From the NCBI RefSeq assembly GCF_963855985.1, contig NC_087105.1:8372501-8436500 (forward strand): 64,000 bases of DNA. Direction: 5' to 3'. Source of the stretch: Ostrinia nubilalis. Its lineage: Eukaryota > Arthropoda > Insecta > Lepidoptera > Crambidae. Positions 44,502 through 56,836 of this stretch are shown here, piece after piece. Both the position numbers and the translations under genes were made by a program. Every line of letters starts with the position of its first letter. The first letter of the stretch is position 1. Below the pieces are notes generated by a model. It did not search any database and was not told the DNA's origin. It saw only the letters and a list, made by a program, of their open reading frames with translations.

Positions 44502-45160
44502 TACCTACGTACCTACTACAAGTCAAGTAGTGAATTAAGGAGGTGTACTAACAATCATTGATGATATAGATTACTTTTAAATACCTACTCTAAAATGTAT
44601 AAATTATGAAATGAGAGAAGTAATAAGTTATAATAAAATAATAGTATTTTCGATTTAAGTTTAACCGCAAAGATTTCCATTTTTTTAGTAAGGTAACTCG
44701 AATTTAATAACACTTGTAATTAATTAAATGAAGTTTATTCAGTACATAGGCCCTTTCCAGGGCACTTATACATGTCCCAAATATAGCTTGCCCTACCAAC
44801 CTAAAACCTACCTAATATTAATCAGTTAGAATTTAATATCAAATACTTACACCCACTGAATTCTCTATTAGGCCTCGTTTTGGGCTGAACATAATTATAA
44901 TGAATCATCTATTTCTATCATCCATTTTAATTGACTTATTAGATTTGATTGAATGATTATTAGGATTTAATTTCTGTACCTACGTTAATATTTCAGTAGG
45001 ATAATATCCAAACGATGTAGAACCTGTAATTTAGTAGTAATGTCTCCAGGCTAAAATGACCCGTATATTTATTTTATTTTATTTTATTATTCATGAATAG
45101 AACGGTAGTACCAATTACACTATTCAAACAAGACGTAACAAAGTATATGTCTGTCCTTAA

Positions 45161-45336
45161 GCCTAGGCGCATACCACTGACTTTTAGTTGGCCTAGAGTT
45201 GGGCCCGATTCTACTTTGTACGAAGAATCGGCCGATACCAAATCGGTGTAATGTGCGCTCTTTCATACATTTCCATACTGATTAACAGCCCCACCCAACT
45301 ATCGGCCAACTAAAGGTCGGTGGTCTGCGCCTAGGC
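45161..45336. mobile_element. Harbinger-like MITE, TSD TAA
   Basis: gcctaggcgcataccactga and the complement (tggtctgcgcctaggc) are TIRs, with TAA at 45158-45160 and 45337-45339. 176 bp, no ORF. Located in the part of copy A absent from copy B. Confidence 0.8.
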
Positions 45337-46221
45337 TAATACATAATGCGTAAGTATTTCACATTACTACATGACATTTAGCGTCATATAATGATCAATC
45401 CAAAAATATTTAACAAGTAATATTTCCTTAACTTCGGTATTATATTCAATTTACATAAATAACAAACAGGATTATTTAGTTCCTCTCGTAAATTGACTTA
45501 CGAGTTTATCATATGAAACTTCTTCCCTAAATGTAACTCTCAGATTATTAACTTAAATTCTTAAAATGATATTACCGGGAGTAAAATGATTAATTTACAA
45601 GCAAATGGAGAGAAAAATTTGTTACCTACAAAAAGGAGGAAAATGAAAACGAAAATAATAAGAGTAAATATTGGGGAAGCCCTTAAGAATTAATCTGACA
45701 AACTTGGACCAGATAAAATTACTGCGGACCGCAATTTTTTGACTTATTAAGTTTTATGACCATAATTTAAGAGTTGTGGCCGAGTAAGGGTACATTAGCA
45801 GCCCACTGTGAGCGTAGAGAATGAAACATTTAAAGGTAGGCGAGAGTGACACAAATACTGTTTTCTGATTAAAAATGACTAAAGATATTTATACTAATAA
45901 ATGTAAACAGTGTGTACGACTTGAAGATTCTACACACCACGCCCGCCGCTTTATTTTCAAAGAGTCATGTCGACAACTTGATTTTTAATGACATTTCACA
46001 ACATTTCGATGACTATGATTATGACTCATGTCGACGAGTTTAGTGTGTAGAGTCCTTTATAGGACAAATAAATCAAAATTCAACAGTGACTACTAACGAC
46101 TGCTGACATTATTGCAGCACAGGACTTTTGTCTCGCTTCTTTTAGGCAAGTGCACAAATAGTACACCAGAGGGTTAAGTGTGAGTTTCATGACATTAAAT
46201 GTACGACGGATTATATAGCGC

Positions 46222-47143
46222 GAAACTTTTCCAATTTTCCCAAACACATAAGAACCTTCCTCGAATCATTCATTCAATCATTATTAAAATTGCCGAATTG
46301 AAACGCATTTGACGATTATTTTCATTTATAAACAAGATGTAGGTATGTTTATGTCAACGCGAAATTGTGAACTCCGTCAGTTTATAATATAACGCGTGAG
46401 ATTGTAAACTAACAGTGGGTTAGGTTAGGTTAGATTGTAATTTAACTACGTCAGATTATAATCTGACGGAATTCATAAATTACGGTGACATATACGTAGG
46501 CTACTACATCAATTACGGCTTATGTCTAGTGCTAACAATAATAGATGATAGAAGATACTTAGATTACTTTTAAATACCTACTTTAAAATGTATAAAATAT
46601 GAGATGAGAGAAGTAATAACTTATAATAAAATAATAGTTTTTTCGATTTAAGTTTAACCACAAAGATTTCCATTTTAATAGTAAGATAACTCGAATTTGT
46701 GTGTGTAAGATAACTACACTGTGAGCGTAGAGAATGAAACATTTAAAGGTAGGCGAGAGTGACACAAATACTGTTTTCTGATTAAAAATGACTAAAGATA
46801 TTTATACTAATAAGTGTAAACAGTGTGTACGACTTGAAGATTCTACACACCACGCCTGCCGCTTTATTTCCAAAGAGTCATGTCGACAACTTGATTTTTA
46901 ATGACATTTCACAACATTTCGATGACTATGATTATGATTATGACTCATGTCGACGAGTTTAGTGTGTAGAGTCCTTTATAGGAGAAATAAAACAAAATTC
47001 AACAGTGACTACTAACGACTGCTGACATTATTGCAGCACAGGACTTTTGTCTCGCTCCTTTTAGGCAAGTGCACAAATAGTACCTACACCAGAGGGTTAA
47101 GTGTGAGTTTCATGACATTAAATGTACGACGGATTATACAGCG
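46222..47143 (+). repeat. Tandem duplication, copy B
   Basis: Blocks 46222-46345, 46561-46697 and 46718-47143 match copy A with a few percent divergence. Lacks the SINE and the 44704-45804 segment but has its own MITE at 46352. Confidence 0.85.
46352..46491. mobile_element. Palindromic MITE in copy B
   Basis: tgtcaacgcgaaattgtgaa pairs imperfectly with the end ttcataaattacggtgaca; the inner parts ccgtcagtttataat and attataatctgacgg also pair. An 18-bp perfect palindrome gtcagattataatctgac is on the right. The loop has ggttaggttaggttag. Confidence 0.65.
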
Positions 47144-47334
47144 CCCCTAGCGGGAAACGTTCAAAAACTAAAATTTTTATTCATTTTTTATGTAAATTCA
47201 CACTCAGCCCACAGAAGCAAAGGTCTTATTGACTATTCTTAGCTTTCATTTACAACTAACAAACTTGTACCTAGTGGCTTCCAAATAGCTACTAAGTTGC
47301 TAATCGCTGCAAGAGCGAATCTGTTCGACCCTAA

Positions 47335-47496
47335 GAGCGCCTTCACATTAGGGCGTCAGAAGCGCGACAGCAGCGCGGCAGTGGCGTTTTTATAATGTGA
47401 AGGCAGGCATCCACTGTCATGTAGTATGAAATTTACGGCAGCGCGTCTGTCGCGCGTTTGTCGTGCTGCTAAAGTCGCCTAAATGTGAAAGCGCCC
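47335..47496. mobile_element. Harbinger-like MITE 'GAGCGCYTTCACA', copy 1
   Basis: gagcgccttcacattagggc at the left; gcctaaatgtgaaagcgccc at the right; TAA at 47332-47334 and 47497-47499. Same family as 57523. Confidence 0.8.
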
Positions 47497-47499
47497 TAA

Positions 47500-48387
47500 A
47501 GCGGCACCTCTATTCTTGAACCCTGGCGCTGGTTTATCTTGCTTTCCGCCCGAATAAGGGGACATGCACTACATTACACGTATAATATCGTGCAAGTGAA
47601 TTCGGATGTTATGGCGATAAGAACAAGGACTACGACAGTTTAAATACATGGAGACTGCCATGGGAATGGCAGGATAACACAATTATTATATAATGCACAC
47701 CAACGACTTAACCTATGAAAATTTTCTGACCATCGTCGAACATAAAAAGGTACATAATTATTGTTACTGACGGGATTGCTACCATGTACCTTACTTTTGA
47801 GTTTCAGATATTTCGGCACTGTTGCAAGCGCCATGTTACTCGACCGTGACCATTAGTGACCCATGAAAGTTTAAAACAATATAAATAGGTACAATTTTAG
47901 AAGTCTGTTTGGGATATAACTTAACCCAACATAATATTTGTTTCTAATTTGAATACTGTTTTTAAGTGCCATACATCAAACAAAGGATTTTCGTACAAAC
48001 TGTAAATCCTTTTTCACGCCTTGATTCGACCGTGTTATAAAATCCATTCAATATGGAATTATTTTATAAACCTAACCTAAAATATATGTAAAGTTATGAC
48101 GATATACCCATTATTTTTATATTAGAAATGAAATTTAACATTCTTGGTACGGAATCACACTGTCTGGAATTTTTATATTATTATAACCATTGTCCACCTC
48201 ATTTACTTTCAGTGTAAACAACTTAGAAGGACAGCCCTGAGAGCGTCTAATGCGCTTCTCCAAGTTTAGCAAAGTAAGGCATCCAGTCTATACTTAGATA
48301 ATAATTTTTATCGATACCCGATGTATCGACGACGTACTTAAGTCGCCGACGGGGCCTGCTGAGAGGTCACGACATTTTTAAAGCTGA
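47500..48387. other. Non-coding stretch
   Basis: No supported feature. Confidence 0.4.
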
Positions 48388-48535
48388 CGACCGTGATACC
48401 GTGAGTAAATACAAATGAGTAGGTCATCTTCATAGAAACGCCCGAGCGCGGTTTGTACGTGAGCGCGCCAATACGTATGCGGCGCGCACGCACACACTGA
48501 CAAAATTTAGCATTGATTAACGGTGAGTTGCCCCG
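48388..48535 (+). repeat. CpG-rich segment duplicated at 63380-63460
   Basis: Shares aaatacaaatgagtaggtca, a gccaatacgtatgcggcgcg block and ctgacaaaatttagc with the far copy, which lacks ~48 bp in the middle. Function unknown; the CpG-rich part could be a promoter or upstream exon. Confidence 0.6.
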
Positions 48536-48828
48536 AATGATACTTCAAAGCTAGATGCGATAATGAGCCAGCGTATACTGAATTCAAACAAGTTTTTCTT
48601 CATTATTTTCCGCGCTGCCAGTCCTTAGTCTCCACACAAGACCGTTTGTCCGTGATAAGTACCTACTTGAAGTGAAGTTTAAGCAAAATGTGTAGCTTTT
48701 CATTAAATAATTTGTTAATAGTGATATAGATCAAACAATCAACAAACTAGGCAAGCTAATGCAAGCGTGCGCCTCTTACCAAAAATTATGAACGTATGAA
48801 AATAAACGTATGAACTACATAATATGAC

Positions 48829-49066
48829 CTCTAGCTTTCCGACCGCGGCTTCGCCTGCATGGAATTTTGTCTGTCACAGAAAAACGTTATATCGCCCACG
48901 TCCCTGTTTCAAAAACCGGGATAAAAACTATCCTATGTCCTTTCCCGGGACTCAAACTATCTCTATGCCCAATTTCATCAAAATCGGTTTAGTGGTTTAG
49001 GCGTGAAAGCGAGACAGATAGATAGACAGACAGAGTTACTTTCTTTCGCATTTATAATATTAGTAT
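48829..49066 (+). repeat. 'cccgcggcttcgcccgcg' non-LTR tail repeat, copy 3
   Basis: Same blocks as 10374 and 23622 with substitutions (gaccgcggcttcgcctgc); ends tttataatattagtatagag. Confidence 0.7.
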
Positions 49067-49567
49067 AGAGTAGTTTGTCGACACAAACTTCGTGATCTTG
49101 TGAAACATTTGCTCCTCTCGCTCGCAATCTAAACATAACTAAATGAGCCATTAATACATACCAACAACTTAGTGATCAATATGAAATGGTAGAAGTCTTC
49201 AGCCTCTGATATTGAAATCAATGAGCTCTCAATATGAACGGCGATGTTCAAGTACTTAAAGTCCGATACAGCTTTGAATGTGAATTAGCTCGAGTCACCG
49301 CTTCAAACTTTGACCGCTCGAACATGCATGTAAAGGGTGCAACCCAAGCGCCGAACTTCAGATGAGTTTCCAGAAAATCGTATTGGAAACTAAGCTGGAT
49401 TCTGCGTATGCATCATAAACGGCATTATCTGTTGTATCAATGTTATTATTACAGGCAAAGCTAAATCCGATACGTGATTAATACTATTAAGTAATACTAC
49501 TCGTATTACACTTATGGGTAAAATGAGATTTGTGCTCCGCTTGACTTGGTGGTTCAAATTCAAATCG
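49067..49567. other. Non-coding stretch
   Basis: No supported feature. Confidence 0.4.
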
Positions 49568-50095
49568 TTTATCTATACTTATAATAAATCTGTAGAGAGG
49601 TCAATTCTGTACATGAAATATATTTTCAAAATAACTATCAGGGGGTGATTAGTGATCGATACTGATGCCAAAAATGCAATCAGTAAAATTTTTGTATGTC
49701 TGTCTGTCTGTCCGTCTGTCTGTCTGTCTGTCTGTCTGTATGTTCCTTATAGAAACAAAAACTACTTGCCGGATTTTAACGAAACTTGGTACAATTATTC
49801 TTCATACTCCTGGGCAGGTTATAGTATACTTAGGAATTCCCACGGGAACGGGAATTAGCGGGAAAATCCTTTTGTATGAAAAATCTAAACCGCTTAAGTT
49901 AGACGCTTGAAATTTGGCATGCAGGTACCTTAGTAAACGTAAAGCTTAGTTACAACAGGATATTGCAAAATTCCCACGGGAACGGGAGTTAGCGGGAAAA
50001 AACATTTGTATGAAAAAATCTAAACCGCGTAAGATAGATGAAGGGGGTAAAACGGGATCCACGCGTACGAAGTCGCGGGCGGCCGCTAGTTTGCA
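49568..50095 (+). repeat. 'aatctgtagagaggtcaa' repeat, copy 3 (full-length looking)
   Basis: From tatctatacttataataaat through a long (tgtc)n run, gggcaggttatagtatac and two gggaacgggaattagcgg-like blocks, to gtcgcgggcggccgctag. Gives the best view of family length, ~525 bp. No TIRs. Confidence 0.75.
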
Positions 50096-50175
50096 TACTA
50101 AGTTCATTTACCTATCAAATTATAATACCACCAATGACAATGAAAGACCTAAAGCACCGAAAAGATTACGCACTC

Positions 50176-50246
50176 TTATATCAGCGACACCGCTCCGGCG
50201 TCGCACCACCGCGGCACCGCACCAACGCATCGTGTGTTTTGGCTCT
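50176..50246. mobile_element. Half of GC-rich MITE family seen at 35301
   Basis: cagcgacaccgctccggcgtc and cgcatcgtgtgttttggctc match the right half of 35301-35575; the left end is missing. Confidence 0.6.
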
Positions 50247-52164
50247 TGTATGAGCATTTATATGCAGGTACTTATAGTCTTAACTGTGTGTGTACTTATG
50301 AATGAGAGCTTCTCTATTTAGTAAAAAAAAGCGATGAACTTAAGCTGAAAAACGAGAAACGAATGATTGATTTGATTGACATCATTTTTGTTTATTATCA
50401 AAGAAGACGAGTATGAATGGGAAGCACGTGCGGAAGTTCAAAGTGTCAAGGATAACAATATCGGGAAGCCCGGGCAAGAAGTATACAGGGTGGGTAGGGT
50501 AAGATTAATACTATTTTACTAGAAACCGAAAAAGTGCAAATACATGCACAGGATTTGGAACAAAGTTTAGACTTAATCTTATACATGCATCTTCAGCCAC
50601 CCCGACTATCCGATCGTCGTCCTTAAAAGCACTTAATGTAGCAGGATTCTAAAACGCTTGCCCATCCGATACAAGCGATAATGGTCTTTGTAATCTAACA
50701 CCAAGAGTTAAGCTAGGGTCGCCAACTTTTAAAAAGCAAACGTTTTAAATAACCTCGAAGGAAATACCAGATGTTCGATCAAAGTTTGTAAAGAAGTCTT
50801 TTTATCCGCTTTGTTGGGTGCGAACAGGCAGGCTTAACTCGTCAAGTTCTTAATCAAGACTGGATCTGACTTATTTCTTTGATGAGATTGTCCTATAAAA
50901 TCTATGTGGACTTTGCCAGTTATTAAGTGATTCTTGCTTGAGTTAACGATTGAAAGAGGGGATTACTTCAGCAGTGTTTCTCTCATTAATAATTAATAAC
51001 TAAGCCCTAACATAAGAATAGGTTCCCCAAATCCCCATACTAATTGTCGTATCTTTTCGTAAGAAAGAAAGAAAGAATAATTTTATCTTTATACCAAAAT
51101 TAATCTATGTTCAGTAGTATGAGAGATGTTATCTGTAGTATGGGCTTGAAAATGAAACAAATAGACATTCGCATTCATAGGCGACCAACAGTGAAATAAA
51201 TTATGTTGGTTTATTAAATAGGTTTTTTGTATGGAACATCAGTTAAATCCTTAGATTTTTATACCAGTATCATTAATAATTGAATTTCAGTGTTCTGTAC
51301 GTTAATCCTCAAGCTCAGCAGTAACCAGGGCTTCTTAATGTTCTTACAAATAAATAATTTAAAAACTTTTGTTAACCCTTTTTTCTCGTGTGTAACCCAT
51401 TTAGTGCAACTTAAAGCGCTTCTTTTACAAGCTCCTAATGAAACAGGTTAACAGGATTACTCTCGCGAAACCGGCTAAAGTTGAAAATTTACGCAGCGCA
51501 AAATTATTTTACCCTCTTTGCAAGCAAATAGGTTCTCCCTGGACTTTATCAAAATTTAGTGTTTGATATTGTAAAAGTAATCTTGTAAGTACGCTTCCAA
51601 AACAATAAAACGCTGTTACTTTCTTCAGCGCTTTTTTATTACCGAATACAGATATTACGAATTATAGGTATCCCCTTGAAATTCTTTTTTCAGTCTTTGT
51701 AAATAATGATTTATGATCCCTTACTAAAATAGTCCATTTAAGTATCGATACTACATCTAGATTGTATTTAACGTGGTGACGTCACGCGACATTTCAACTC
51801 AATATTTTATTGTAATTAAAATTTGTCGATTAAGAAAAAAATGCTGACAACACCACTCATGTAGCGGATTGGGCTGACACTGTATAGGTTAGTTGTTGAC
51901 ACGACAAGAAGAAGAAAAAAAAAATAAAAATACGTCTCTAGTATTTTATATTATCTGTCTGACGGACTAAATAGAATTTCTATTTCATTACGGAGTCATC
52001 ACCCAATTGTGAAAAAATATGACTTGTAAAAGTTACGGTTAATAGGTGCGAGACGGTTCGTTTCCAAACCGATTAGTTCTAACACCATAAACTGCACCCA
52101 TACCACATTATCTCCCGAAAGGCGTTAAAATCGGGAAGTTTCAATTATCCGCCCAAAGAAAGGG
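50247..52164. other. Non-coding stretch
   Basis: Only a lone tatacagggtgggtaggg at ~50484 reminiscent of TACAGGGTG ends. No gene. Confidence 0.4.
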
Positions 52165-52325
52165 TCGTGTTTACCCGCACCCAACGTTAAGTGCGCGAGG
52201 TGATTCGCAACGAACTAATCGAAGCTATGGGGTCGAGGAGACCCACCGGTTGGAAATGTGATAAAGTAGCAAAAGACGGAGTTAATTTACTACCGGACTG
52301 GGTGAATGCACGCCATAGATATGCG
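52165..52325 (+). repeat. Diverged local duplication, copy 1
   Basis: cgttaagtgcgcgaggtgat, agctatggggtcgaggag and tttactaccgg blocks recur in the same order at 52710-52870. Divergence is high, with indels. Confidence 0.7.
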
Positions 52326-52709
52326 TTTTTCTTTTAGAAGTAGCTACACTTTACTTTTGAAACTCATAGTTTTCCAGAACAGAACCTACCTAAATCGTTA
52401 TTAACTATAGACACTAACTAAGACGCATGAAACCAAGCATAAAATTGATTACTATTGTCTATTCCTTTTGCATAAGATGCAATTAGCATTAGTGTTATTA
52501 CCCAAATGCGTCAAAGACACATAATTTCAATTAACAGTAGAGAGGTACTTTATAGACATATTTATATTTACTCGTTTAACGAAATGGCATTACAAATGAA
52601 CAATACGGGGAATTCACACGCTCAATAAAGTAAAAGATACGCTTTCCTTTCTCAATTTGTTTTAATATCAAACAACACTGACACGCGCTCACAGTCAAGT
52701 TGTGTACCA

Positions 52710-52870
52710 TCACCTACCGTTAAGTGTGCGCGGTGAAATACAGCGCACTAATCGAGCTATGGGGTCGAGGAGGCCCAACTCGGTTGGAAATGAGATAAAG
52801 TAGCAGCCGGCGACGTAGTGATAATTTACTACCGGTTGCCTGGACTAGCGAGGGCGCCATAGAGTTGCGA
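52710..52870 (+). repeat. Diverged local duplication, copy 2
   Basis: ccgttaagtgtgcgcggtga, gagctatggggtcgaggagg, aaatgagataaagtagcag and tttactaccggt correspond to copy 1. Function unknown. Confidence 0.7.
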
Positions 52871-52914
52871 CGGATTATTTTACCTATTTATAATAATATG
52901 TATAAAAAAATTAC

Positions 52915-53010
52915 GCTGGATGCAGGTCGCTACCAACCGGCCAATCAGAAAATCATTGGTGGACGCCCATGTTCAGCATGGCTGAAATGACGATTATAAT
53001 GATGATAAAT
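52915..53010 (+). pseudogene. RTE-type 3' tip, (GAT)n tail
   Basis: ctggatgcaggtcgctacca, a ggacgcccatgttcag block and a short gatgat-like tail. Decayed. Confidence 0.6.
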
Positions 53011-53127
53011 AAAATAAAAACATCTAAAATTCGTAGAGAGCAGATAATTACACTAAAATATTTTTTACTCTAAGGATTAACAAATAAGTTTCCTAATACA
53101 AGTACTAAAGATGAAGCGTTTATGTTT

Positions 53128-53250
53128 AGGCCGGCAACGCACCTGTAAATCCCCTGAGACTGCGGGTGTCTATGGGCGACGGTAATCACTTACCATCAGG
53201 TGATCCGTTTGCTCGTTTGCTCTCCTCCTCCTCCTGTCACATAAAAAAAA
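53128..53250 (+). mobile_element. Bm1-like SINE 3' region
   Basis: aggccggcaacgcacctgta, gggtgtctatgggcgacgg and ccatcaggtgatccgtttgc followed by an A-rich end are typical of Bm1-type SINEs and related LINE tails in Lepidoptera. The tRNA-like 5' part is absent. Confidence 0.7.
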
Positions 53251-53764
53251 GAAGCTATTACATAGTGTAACATAAGTAATACATATTAAATTGTAACATA
53301 CCGTTTACCCTTCCGAGATCTTCCTTATTTTAAAATCTCAACCTTCATCTACCATTTTACTTCTCTATAAAATTGTCGGTACTCTATGGCACCCCCGACC
53401 GACGACTCCCAACGTCACTGCGATGGATTTGAACGCGTCGTTCGGATTGAAAACTGGATTTAATCTGTGCCAAGTTGCGGCCGGTTAATGTGGATAACGT
53501 TGATTGACTGTACCGGATAGAAAATTAATCAGATGCATGGACTAACTTCTAGCGCTATCCGGATGCGGATGGCTAGCAGCTAACACTGCGGGGTATGATG
53601 TAAGTTTTCCGGATCGGAGCTTAATCTTTGGCTTTTGTACGCTACCACAGATAAGTTTATAATGCAACCAGCTAAGGACACTTTAATCCGGGCCTCTTCA
53701 GGGCCAGTGAATAGGCACATACAAGGCAGGTATGTAATATCCTAGACTGCATCTTAATACAACA

Positions 53765-53905
53765 GAGGTGGAATTGTGTAAAGCAATCGTTATCATGTGA
53801 CAGTTCATTACGTTACAATTATTCTGTCAAACGCTTTGTTTATCTGACTTTATCGTACGTTATGAACTGTCAAATGATTACGATTGCTTTACACAATTCC
53901 ACCTC
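53765..53905. mobile_element. Palindromic MITE 'GAGGTGGAATTGTG'
   Basis: gaggtggaattgtgtaaagc and its exact complement at the right are TIRs; inner arms (gtgacagttcat / atgaactgtcaaa) also pair. 141 bp. Target duplication unclear. Confidence 0.75.
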
Positions 53906-54860
53906 AGGTGTGATCGCAGTCAAATACTTGCTTTGTTCTGAATAAAAAAGACCTTTGTCTTATCTTGTATATTATAGGTATAATTTTGTGGAATAACAGG
54001 AATAACATCTTTAACGATTATCCTGAATAACATTAATACAAGAGCTTTTTGGCTAAACTTGTAGAGATTAGATAAAATACAGGTAAAAATTTGTTTAGAA
54101 TTCTACCTAATAAAAGTGCTAGCCAAAAAACTCACGACTAAGTACTTACATTTGCCTACAATCCAAATTCTGTCTTTTAATCAAGGCGCTTTTAGTCTTA
54201 TAAAAATACTTTTTAGTGCCTTTAATAATGAGCTCTAACTTCAGAATCCCATTCTCAACTTCAGACAAAGAAACCTCTTTAAAGCCTGAAAAAACACTCT
54301 TAGCGTTCTCATTGTCGTTCGAGATTAGGAAATATGCGTTAGGGTTATAGTAATCCAGTCTTTAGCAGTACAAATTGCGAGTCACTGATCGGGCATACCG
54401 CCTTAGGACGTTCAATTTGTCCCGCGGCCGACAGGCGGTCTGGGACATACGAAGGGGTTTTCACGCACACTTTTTGTCTCGAAATAGTTACAATGACTAA
54501 AGAAAATTGAAAATGCGCCTATTACGGCCTTAGTGAGTAACGGTAATCTTTGTCGGCCTTAATAGGATAAAATTATGTCGACTCTGACGTCTGTTGCTCT
54601 GGAGGTCGGTTTTTGAAAAACAAATTATTATTATGATCATATCTAAACAGTGAAATAGTACAGTGTTTAAAGATGATGGACTTATATTATTTGCTCACGA
54701 ATCTGAAAATGCTCGTTTTCTTTCGGGAACGTTCGGCGCTTGTTCGACAATTTTCGGGCAGAGCATCTAACTCACGTATACCTTACGCTACCCCACTGCA
54801 GTATTTTTTCAAAGATACATTAACTAAGTAAAGTTAATAATTAACTTTAAAAAAAAATAA
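53906..54860. other. Non-coding stretch
   Basis: No supported feature. Confidence 0.4.
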
Positions 54861-55271
54861 AACCGACTTCAAATGCGTGAACACAAAAAAAAACTAAAAA
54901 TTAAAAATATTGCGTATAAAAAAGTTCATCCCCAATTTTCCACCCTTGGGGGTGAAATATTTTCTTCAAATTCGCATGAAACCACCCTTTTGATAATACC
55001 TATTCAACAAAAAAATAATCAGTCAAATTGATTTATAATCGGCGGAGATATTGCGTATAAAAAAGTTCATCCACAATTTTCCACCCTTGGGGGTTGTTTT
55101 TTCTATTATTAAATTTAAATGGGACCACCCTTGAGGTATTACCTATACGCCGAAAAAAGATTTGTTCAAATCGGTTCATAATTGGCGGAGTTATCGCGTA
55201 ACAAACATAGAAAAAAAAAAAAAAAAACATACGGGTCGAATTGAGAACCTCCTCCTTTTTTGAAGTCGGTT
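54861..55271. mobile_element. 'aaccgacttcaa...ttgaagtcggtt' repeat with internal duplication
   Basis: Inverted ends aaccgacttcaaa and tttgaagtcggtt with a cgggtcgaattgagaacctc block near the right. A ~140-bp unit (ttgcgtataaaaaagttcat, ccacccttggggg) occurs twice, at 54909 and 55049. Common lepidopteran repeat; class uncertain. Confidence 0.65.
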
Positions 55272-55574
55272 GAAAAAGAGATGATGTGTTACAAAAATAT
55301 TCACTAATACTTCACCTACCACAATACTCTATTTGTTGGTATCTGATATTTTAGGATAATAAATTGAACAAATATTTGGGCTTAGTTCTCGAGAAGTAAA
55401 GAATTGCGTCCTAACATGACAAGAACAAGAATCCCTACGTCAACAAAAAGCCTTTTTTTCCGGGAAAGTCCCTCATAAGCTTATATTAATTAATAATATT
55501 ATATGTATAGAGTTCTTGACATGTTTTGATAAATCGGAATTCGGGACCTTAATAAAATCATTCAGACGTCTGTT

Positions 55575-55695
55575 AGTTCGTTCGTTTCAGCCAAATGACG
55601 TCCACTGCTGGACAAAGACCTCCCCCAAAGCTTTCCATAACGACCGGTCCTGCGCTGCCCGCATCCAGGTTCTTCCCGCGATCTTCACCAGATCT
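55575..55695 (-). pseudogene. RTE-type 3' end, (GAAC)n tail
   Basis: Reverse strand of gttcgttcgtttcagcc, gacgtccactgctggac, aagacctcccccaaagc and cgcgatcttcaccagatc. The last ~35 codons and tail of the family at 308-589. Confidence 0.7.
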
Positions 55696-56836
55696 GTTAG
55701 TCAATAGAAATTTTCTCAGAATGTAGATACTGACAGATTTCTGTGAACATTTTACTTCAAAGCAAGGCATAGATATGTATTTTCTATAGTTCAGAAACTA
55801 TGTATTTCTATAGGTAACGTGAACTTAACATCAAGAGCTTTAATTTGTGACCTCGACAATTGACTTTTGTAAGAATGTAGAATTAAAAACAACAAAAAAT
55901 GGCCATTTCAACTGCAATGCATACTTTAAAAACAAGTGCTTATTTTACCCAAACATCGGAAAATAAAATTGTTTTCCGTAACACCGGGCGTATGGACAAA
56001 AATCTCGCCGTGAGTTCTTACTCGGACCCTCTTCAGTGCGTAATTGACACAGGCTTATCCCCAAACTTCAGTCCACAATTTGTTCGTATTTCCAGTATTT
56101 CTCTAAATAGTGACTGGCTATTCTCTGGCAACGTTTGATGGCCATCGGGCCACACAAAGCGGCCATAATTGAATTGTGTCGCAAATTCAGAAATATGTTT
56201 GGCCGTGTGTTCGGGATAATGTTATATCCGGAGCAAAACGAATTAGTGGTAGGTAATCGGCAATTCCCAATAGATATTGGGATATAAAAAATACGTTCAG
56301 TATTTTCTTCCACTACCTACTTATTGAAATATACGACCCAATAAATGGGGCTCGTCAGGTTATAACTGATTTTATGAGTTTCGGTCCCTAGACCCCTGGT
56401 TCAATTACACATTCACAAAACGAACAAGTCTTCTAATTGCTTCTAAAGCAGCAGTAATTTCTTGCTTTTGATTATTTAACTACCATAAATATTCTAAGAT
56501 GCTTTCTCTAAAACTAGTACCTATGTAAACATGCATGTTATTGCAATTTTTGTTTGCATTTGATATCAATTCTGAATTTATCAGTAAATCTGCATTCTGA
56601 ATGGTTTCCTGAATTAACCCTCTCATCCAACTCTCTTGCCGCAAATTGACGCTTTAGACACACCCTACCCTTTGACTCAGTTATTTTAAGAGTGCTTTTA
56701 CACAAGGCGAATTGACCGCATGGCAAGCAAAGCTGCGGCAGCAGATGGCTTCAATTGCTGTACCGTACTGATATCATACCTTTAACAATCGCTAAAAAGC
56801 TAAGAAAAAGGTTGCTTACCTTTTTAGCATTCTTAA
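55696..56836. other. Non-coding stretch
   Basis: No gene or repeat supported; two overlapping opposite-strand ORFs at 55899-56313 show no domain. Confidence 0.4.

Larger units (their letters stand above)
44103..46221 (+). repeat. Tandem duplication, copy A
   Basis: Blocks 44103-44224, 44568-44703 and 45805-46220 recur in the same order in 46222-47143. Copy A additionally contains the SINE at 44236 and ~1.1 kb (44704-45804) absent from copy B. Confidence 0.85.

Noticed and set aside
46425..46440. ggttaggttaggttag as interstitial telomere repeat (TTAGG)n
   Set aside because: Only three units and inside a MITE loop, well within chance or MITE sequence.
50010..50321. 103-codon ORF
   Set aside because: Composed of the end of one dispersed repeat plus half a MITE.
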